NCBI GenBank assembly: GCA_030765055.1
Contig: CM060958.1
Location: 112,011,127 to 112,075,126, forward strand
Direction: 5' to 3'
DNA length: 64,000 nucleotides
Source of the DNA: Mantis religiosa
Lineage: Eukaryota > Arthropoda > Insecta > Mantodea > Mantidae
Below, in pieces: positions 59,169-64,000 of this stretch; the stretch's first letter is position 1; each line of letters begins with the position of its first letter. The notes below the pieces were generated by a model. The model was not told where the DNA came from, made no database searches, and saw only the letters and a program-made list of their open reading frames with translations. Both the position numbers and the translations under genes were made by a program.

Positions 59169-59209
59169 ATCCTGATGATGCGAGAGATGCACACTCCAGA
59201 AACGTCGAT
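59169..59209 (+). ncRNA. Hammerhead-ribozyme-like motif, degenerate, inverted arm
   Basis: ATC, CTGATGA, T, GCGAG, loop, CTCCA, GAA, ACGT, C, GAT. Core bases, stem I and the ACGT palindrome are kept, but two of five stem II pairs are lost. It lies on the opposite strand to the endonuclease frame. Confidence 0.4.
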
Positions 59210-59300
59210 TTCCAATGGTCTTTTCACTGGCTTGTTTCCCGAGAACAGCTTGAACATATTCGTCGCCAGGAAAGCTTCACGACTTATTTTGGTTTAAATT

Positions 59301-60459
59301 AAATTGTTTTGATTACAGCATAGGGAAATAGCTTTAATTTCACAGTTGCTCTTTTAGCCATAAACCGCAAAGCAACTCAGTGATTCTGGAGACCAGTAAA
59401 CAAAAAACAGACCCACGTAGTCTCTTGTTAAACGTGTGCTAATCAATCCGAATATCAGTTTTGCTCTCAGTGGATTTATTATCCCACTGTTTTACATGGA
59501 GCAGCAAGCTATTGGAATTACTTCATAAATTTAACTGCTCGGACATTGACTTTCCGTGTGACAAATAGAGCTTGTTTGGAGATTTTACTGCCGCTCGTTA
59601 CTGGCACAAATAATCATCAATAATATTATCACTTTCGCTGTTTACCTGCTCTCTATGTCAAACATCGCTAACAATCACTTCCCCATTTACCACCTCCGAT
59701 CTACGTAACGATGCGTGAGAAAAGGCGAATGTTCACATTTTTCGGATGAGAGAACCTTGGGTTTTGGAAACCATTAAAACTACGGGGAATTGTGCTATAA
59801 ATAACATTCCTATGAGAACCGAGAGTGTATTTTTTGTATAAAATGCAGGGGGATTATGCAGGGGTGGAATTTGTTGGGTTGCTGGGGAAAAGCTGGAAGA
59901 GGGAATATTATCAAGGGAGCTCGTTAAACCAGAACGTTTGCTGATCATTATTATTGTTACTAGTTCACCTTCTATGCTCTTTTCTACTTCACCTTTTTGT
60001 AACCTTAAACCTATTAACTGCAGATGTATGAATGAGTACTGAATAAAAGCTGACTGAGGGAATTAATGAACTCAGATATAAAATATAAAAGTGAGTTTGC
60101 TGTAATTTTACCTCAACATGAAGTAGATAAAGGCCTTTGTATGAACTGTTTATTGAACAATAGATAGAGAAACTAATGCCAATGTAACATACAAAATTAC
60201 TTTCAAATTTATTAGCTCAGATGATACAGTACCAACTTTAAATTAATAATTCAAGAAATGGTATATCTCCAACTACAATTCTTTATAACACTAAGGTACC
60301 TACATAATAGGAATGAACATAAGGCGGGGCTAGGCGTGACTGTTCTATCACTACTAGCCAATGCGGTGCGTGCAATGTTGTACAGTTCAGCACGCATACT
60401 GGCTCGCTTTGTCGAAGCATGCGGCTAATTCTTTGCGGGCTCTAAAGTTACCAATTAAG
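59301..60459. other. Intron 3 sequence, nothing recognised
   Basis: No recognised gene or repeat. Confidence 0.45.
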
Positions 60460-60472
60460 AAATTATTTTGTT
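60460..60472. repeat. 13-bp target duplication of Penelope family 2 (left)
   Basis: AAATTATTTTGTT is repeated exactly at 61377-61389. Confidence 0.88.
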
Positions 60473-60514
60473 ACGTAAAAAACTGAAGCTACTGACAGTG
60501 AAGTAAACTAGGTC

Positions 60515-60791
60515 ATCAATAATAAATAAACACTAGTAACACAACTTCACTTATCTTATTTAATTCCTGGGACCGGTTTCAAAGCAAACATCTGCTTCAT
60601 CCTCAGCCACTCAGCTTGACACTCACCTACTAACTGACTGACTGACTGACTGACTGACTGACTGACCTTGACCACTACCGGAGTTTGAAGAATAGCTCCT
60701 TATCTAACTGCCATCTACCGGGGACAACACAAACTTATTGATGATGTCCATTGGAGAGATATCAAAATTCATTACGCGATCCTTATTTTTT
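60515..60791 (-). repeat. Inverted terminal arm, left
   Basis: Pairs with 61113-61374. It contains a (GACT)n run at 60627-60665, expanded here to about nine units versus four in the right arm. Confidence 0.92.
60568..60609 (-). ncRNA. Hammerhead-ribozyme-like motif, Penelope family 2, left arm
   Basis: Minus strand: TGG, CTGAGGA, T, GAAGC, loop AGATGTTT, GCTTT, GAA, ACCGGT, C, CCA. Stem I TGG/CCA, stem II GAAGC/GCTTT with a terminal G-U, stem III the palindrome ACCGGT. Cleavage would follow the C. Same layout as family 1 with different stem bases. Confidence 0.5.
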
Positions 60792-60796
60792 TTAAA

Positions 60797-61075
60797 TAAA
60801 TATCTTCTCCCAAACCATTAAATCTATCGGTTCTTTCAATTGTTTCAATAATTTAACTTCTGGATTTACTTCAAGATTATATGACCAAAAATGATCAGCC
60901 ACTGCCGATTTCTCTGTCTGTCTATATTTAATATTTCTAAAATGTTCCTTCGCTCTGGCTTCTAAATTACGCTTGGTTCTACCAATATAGATCTTATCGC
61001 ATTCTAAACAGTTAACTTGATAAATACCAGATTTTTTGTTGTCTGAAATTTTGTCTTTTTTAGAAAACTGTACTA
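60797..61075 (-). pseudogene. Penelope family 2 GIY-YIG endonuclease fragment
   Basis: Reads KDKISDNKKSGIYQVNCLEC, DKIYIGRTKRNLEARAKEHF, RNIKYRQTEKSAVADHFW and on to LKEPIDLMVWE with no stop for about 90 codons. GIYxxxC...YIGRT is the GIY-YIG signature, with the EAR arginine and the KEH motif. It is only 30-40% similar by eye to the family 1 domain at 58.7 kb. The RT part is missing on one side, and the right arm begins soon after. Confidence 0.82.
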
Positions 61076-61112
61076 AATTCTTTATACTGTAATTATAATG
61101 AGATATTTAATT

Positions 61113-61374
61113 TGAAAAATAAGGATCGCGTAATGAATTTTGATATCCCTCCAATAGACATCATCAATAAGTTTGTGTTGTCCCCGGTAGATGGCAGTTA
61201 GATAAGGAGCTATTCTTCAAACTCCGGTAGTGGTCAAGGTCAGTCAGTCAGTCAGTTAGTGGGTAAGTGCCAAGCTGAGTGGCTGAGGATGAAGCAGATG
61301 CTTGCTTTGAAACCGGTTCCAGGATTTGAATAAGATAAGTGAAGTTGTATTACTAGTGTTTAGTTATTATTGAT
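61113..61374 (+). repeat. Inverted terminal arm, right
   Basis: Reverse complement of 60515-60791, with a shorter GTCA run (61236-61255). Confidence 0.92.
61280..61321 (+). ncRNA. Hammerhead-ribozyme-like motif, Penelope family 2, right arm
   Basis: TGG, CTGAGGA, T, GAAGC, loop AGATGCTT, GCTTT, GAA, ACCGGT, T, CCA. As in the left arm, but the cleavage-site base is T. Both bases are allowed by the hammerhead rule (any base but G). Confidence 0.5.
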
Positions 61375-61699
61375 AAAATTATTTTGTTTTTCTCGAGTTA
61401 CAGAGCTATTTTTTTCTGAGGATTTCTGTCCAAATTCCATTTTGTGGAACATCTGGTTTCGGAGATATGGAAAGATAAGGAACCTGACTAGAAAGAAAAG
61501 AAGTATTAACTCTCAGTGAGACACAGACATGCTATGCTGCAGTTGCATTTTGTACCTTGCATTCAGTAAATGTGATTTTTTAAGAGGGCACACGTGCTTT
61601 TCAAAGTTAGTAAATATACCGCTTAGCAAGTCTAGTACCCGTACGCCTAGTAGTAACTGCGAAACAATTCATAAGATTTTACTTAAATAGGCTACAAAT

Positions 61700-62190
61700 A
61701 TTCTTGTTAAAGTGTACTCCCTTTTCAAAAAGATGTCAATTATAGACATTTTCGAAAGTACAAACTTCGCTCAGAGTCGAGAATTAATGTTACAAGCTTG
61801 TCACGTGAGTGCTCATTCTGTGACGAACATTGTTAAAGAAGGCAAACAGTTTACCAAATTAGGAGAAGTTTCCATATTTAGATCTCCAGGAATACACGGG
61901 CAGCTAAAAACACGTGCTACCAGCTTAGACAATTTTCAAAAGTGTAATTCAGTAGAACAATTTATGATTTATATGACAAGGGTGAATATCCAACTGCCAA
62001 AAGACTGACCAATATAATGAGGAAGAAAATAGAATATACGGATTCTGTATCTTCTGTGCATAATATTCTGAAATTTCTTGGGTTCAAATATAGGAGAACC
62101 AATCGTGACCGCAAACTGCTTCTTGAAAGAAACCATATTTTTGTTGCAAGACTAAAATTTCTGCGCACAATGCATAACATTAGTACATGA
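61700..62190 (+). pseudogene. Tc1/IS630-like transposase N-terminal remnant
   Basis: The frame 61712-62005 has SAHSVTNIVKEGKQF, SIFRSPG and ATSLDNFQKC, then another frame gives EYPTAKRLTNIMRKKIEYTD, SVHNILKFLGFKYRRTNRDR and KLLLERNHI. This is the paired helix-turn-helix region of insect transposases in which the V(S)xxTVxRIVKEG and LGFxxxKxxxxRKxLxER blocks are standard. The catalytic domain is not seen. One frameshift occurs at about 61970. Confidence 0.75.
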
Positions 62191-62709
62191 GATTCATGGT
62201 GTAAAATTGCTTCATAAATACACATTTACATCTTCCGTATTTATTAAGAATTTTAATGAAAGAAAAATTGGTTTATAGTGCATTACAGACAGTACAAAAA
62301 TATGGCATAATTGAAATTGAAACCATATTCACAGATCATTGAAATATCACTACCTTGTTTCACTGTAGCAAACACCTTCTTTAGTGGAAAGCATCTAGTT
62401 TGAATCATTTTGTTTTGTGTGCATATAAACGATATCTATATAAGTGAATTGTACACCAGTTCGAGGGTTTCAAGATTCAGATTATGCAATAATCATTGTA
62501 TATGTTCTCACACACATGCTGAAATATTAAGCGAACTTCTGTCAGCATTGTATCACTGTACATCTCAGCATCTGCATGATACTTGCAACTTTGAGACGAA
62601 GACAGATATATCCTCCATCCCTGTCGCCCGCTTGCCGTGGAACTGGCAACAAGACGATAGAATAACCGTATTGGCTCCACCCATGTTTATTATTATTTTT
62701 TAGCTACTC
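62191..62709. other. Intron 3 sequence, nothing recognised
   Basis: A 97-codon frame at 62410-62700 shows no family features. Confidence 0.4.
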
Positions 62710-62712
62710 TAA

Positions 62713-63839
62713 TGCCCAATATTACCGACAGATATTAAAATCGACGTTAACAAATGCAACGTAACAATTGTCACAGCGCTAACACTACTGTTAAATTTCT
62801 TGCATTTCACCAACCTGTTTTCTGTAAATGTTAACAAACACCTGTTAACGCCAAGAAACTTGTAAATATTACAGCTATAGAAGGCGATAGTTGAGTAGTA
62901 CTATTTTCTGAACGTACTGCGATTCGCTTTTCTTTTATTTTTCAAATGACAGGTGAACAAAATCGTAAACAAAAGCCGCGAGAATGTTTTCTCATCGATG
63001 GAGAAAGAATTGTTAATTTAATTGGTGACGAAGTGTAAGGATATCGTGGAAAATAAAGAGGATACATTGAATGTAAAAGAGAAAGATAACACCTGGGAAA
63101 ATAGTGGAAACTAATTTTATTCAAATGTATATGTCACTACTACAAGCACCAAACAACTTCGTAAGTATTACGTCAATTTGAAACGAGGTACGAAGGACAA
63201 GTTACTTGAAAGTTTCAAGAAAGGAATTGGACAATGTATTATCCACATAATTCAGTGAATTATAAAATCGCAAAGTTATTAACACTTGAAGCAAAGGCGA
63301 GATCGGCATATTCCTCTCCATGCATGTTTTAACTCAGTATTACGGAAATTTAAAACGAGGAGTGAAGAAGAACAAGTGACTTGAACGTTTCAAGACGGAA
63401 GGTGGACAGTGAATTATAAAATCGCAAAGTTATTAATACTTGAAGCAAAGACGAGATCGACATATTCCTTTCGATGCATGTTCTAACCTCTCTTGTACCT
63501 CCGCAGTAACCTTCATACTAACTTCTTTCGACAGTCTATACATCTGTAGAAAATTTTCTTCTGATAGCACCTTAAAATCGTTTCTCCTTATAGGTTTACT
63601 CTATTACGAATGCCATTTAGACGGTTTTAAATTAGCAAATCGAGGTCTACAGCTGAGTTCTCGCCCGCCATTTTAACTATTTACAATTGTTAAGGACTTA
63701 ACAACACAAATATGGCTTGGTAGTTTAACAAAAGATTTAACACGAGTGTTAAGCTAACACTTGTTGGGAAAGTGTAATTTTTGTTATAACTATTGCTAAA
63801 CTCCTGTTAAGTCTTAAAATCTGTTGGTGAAATCGGGCA
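62713..63839. mobile_element. PIF/Harbinger element, copy 2, with TAA target duplication
   Basis: The left end TGCCCAATATTACCGACAGA and the right end (complement TGCCCGATTTCACCAACAGA) are inverted repeats with TAA directly outside each (62710-62712, 63840-63842), the target typical of Harbinger. It contains decayed SANT-like (about 63140-63250, QLRKYYVNLKRGTKDK-like) and HARBI1 N-terminal (about 63430-63600, minus) segments and has a partial internal duplication at 63180-63430. Confidence 0.88.
63430..63600 (-). pseudogene. Harbinger transposase N-terminal fragment, copy 2
   Basis: The minus strand gives MRRNDFKVLSEENFLQMYRL, SKEVSMKVTAEVQERLEHAS, closely similar to 40783-41043; the frame breaks afterwards. 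Confidence 0.75.
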
Positions 63840-64000
63840 TAAATGTTTGCAACCTCTTATTTTAGTAGAGCATTCAAATTGTTTTACAATAAGTGTTTCA
63901 GCTATACAATTTAAATAATGAAGATAAGTTGATATTGAAAATATTTTATATTGTTTCACAGTCTTTAGATTAGTGAATCATATTGGAAGATGGATAAAAT

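Larger units (their letters stand above)
58233..59289 (-). mobile_element. Penelope-like element with inverted ends, SINE-interrupted
   Basis: Flanked by exact 11-bp repeats. The left end (ATGCTCAAGTTGTTCTCGGG, minus-sense 3' end) is matched in reverse near the right end (CCCGAGAACAGCTTGAACAT), so the terminal region occurs twice in opposite orientation. The right side has an extra 30-odd bp (ATTCGTCGCCAGGAAAGCTT) not present at the left. Between them is a minus-strand GIY-YIG frame. A SINE A sits at 58300-58502 inside the left copy of the hammerhead-like motif. Confidence 0.88.
60473..61376 (-). mobile_element. Penelope-like element, second family, with inverted terminal arms
   Basis: 904 bp between exact 13-bp repeats. 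The arms 60515-60791 and 61113-61374 are inverted copies of each other, over 90% identical by eye. 42 bp at the left (60473-60514) lie outside the arm, an asymmetric extension as described for Penelope elements. The centre encodes a GIY-YIG domain on the minus strand. Each arm carries a hammerhead-like motif. Confidence 0.9.

Noticed and set aside
60627..60665. CRISPR-like or regulatory array
   Set aside because: It is a simple GACT tetranucleotide expansion within a Penelope arm in a eukaryotic genome.
56432..64000. Further troponin C exons
   Set aside because: I looked for EF-hand 2 patterns (GKxNFxxFC-like) after an AG in the correct phase and found none; they presumably lie beyond the window.

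Overview
The window is nuclear DNA from an insect with a large, repeat-filled genome. It contains one recognisable host gene, a muscle troponin C, cut into tiny exons that lie tens of kilobases apart. Almost everything else I can name is a transposable element or a fragment of one. The mix (many mariner/Tc1 lineages, piggyBac, Harbinger, hAT, a Ty3/Gypsy element, Penelope-like elements, LINE 3' ends and several tRNA-derived SINE families) resembles cockroaches, termites or other polyneopteran insects. That placement is an impression from repeat style, not a proof.

Host gene (+ strand). A TATA box near 12837 precedes an initiator-like site near 12872. The first coding exon is only the ATG (12919-12921), followed directly by a GTAAGA donor. 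A 31-nt exon (25981-26011) and a 144-nt exon (56288-56431) follow. The three join in frame into the first 59 residues of an insect troponin C, through the first EF-hand. Intron 1 is 13,059 bp, intron 2 is 30,276 bp, and intron 3 runs past the right edge. I found no exon for EF-hands 2-4.

Layout. 1-12.8 kb is upstream flank with a SINE, dead mariner and LINE pieces, a Penelope 3' end and a long-inverted-repeat MITE. 12.9-26 kb is intron 1, with a roughly 900-bp uninterrupted AAT microsatellite, GC-rich repeats, a Tc1-like deletion derivative and a mariner. 26-56 kb is intron 2. It holds a mariner with a foreign insertion, an LTR fragment, another mariner, a Gypsy element nested in a foldback mariner, a Harbinger element carrying a SINE, a second Tc1-like derivative, piggyBac, more mariners, a rearranged Penelope, a LINE and a hAT remnant. 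56-64 kb is intron 3, with two Penelope-like elements that have inverted terminal arms and target-site duplications, an inverted pair of tRNA-like sequences and a second Harbinger.

Most interesting. (1) Several Penelope-like copies carry a hammerhead-ribozyme-like motif. Two unrelated families keep the same layout with different but complementary stem sequences. (2) The Gypsy copy is young (four differences between LTRs of about 560 bp) yet has a protease active-site change, a pol frameshift and no integrase core. It sits, with a clean TTAT duplication, inside a palindromic mariner derivative. (3) A SINE inserted into one Harbinger copy can be read against the uninterrupted sequence in the other copy, giving a natural empty site. 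No prokaryotic features are present.
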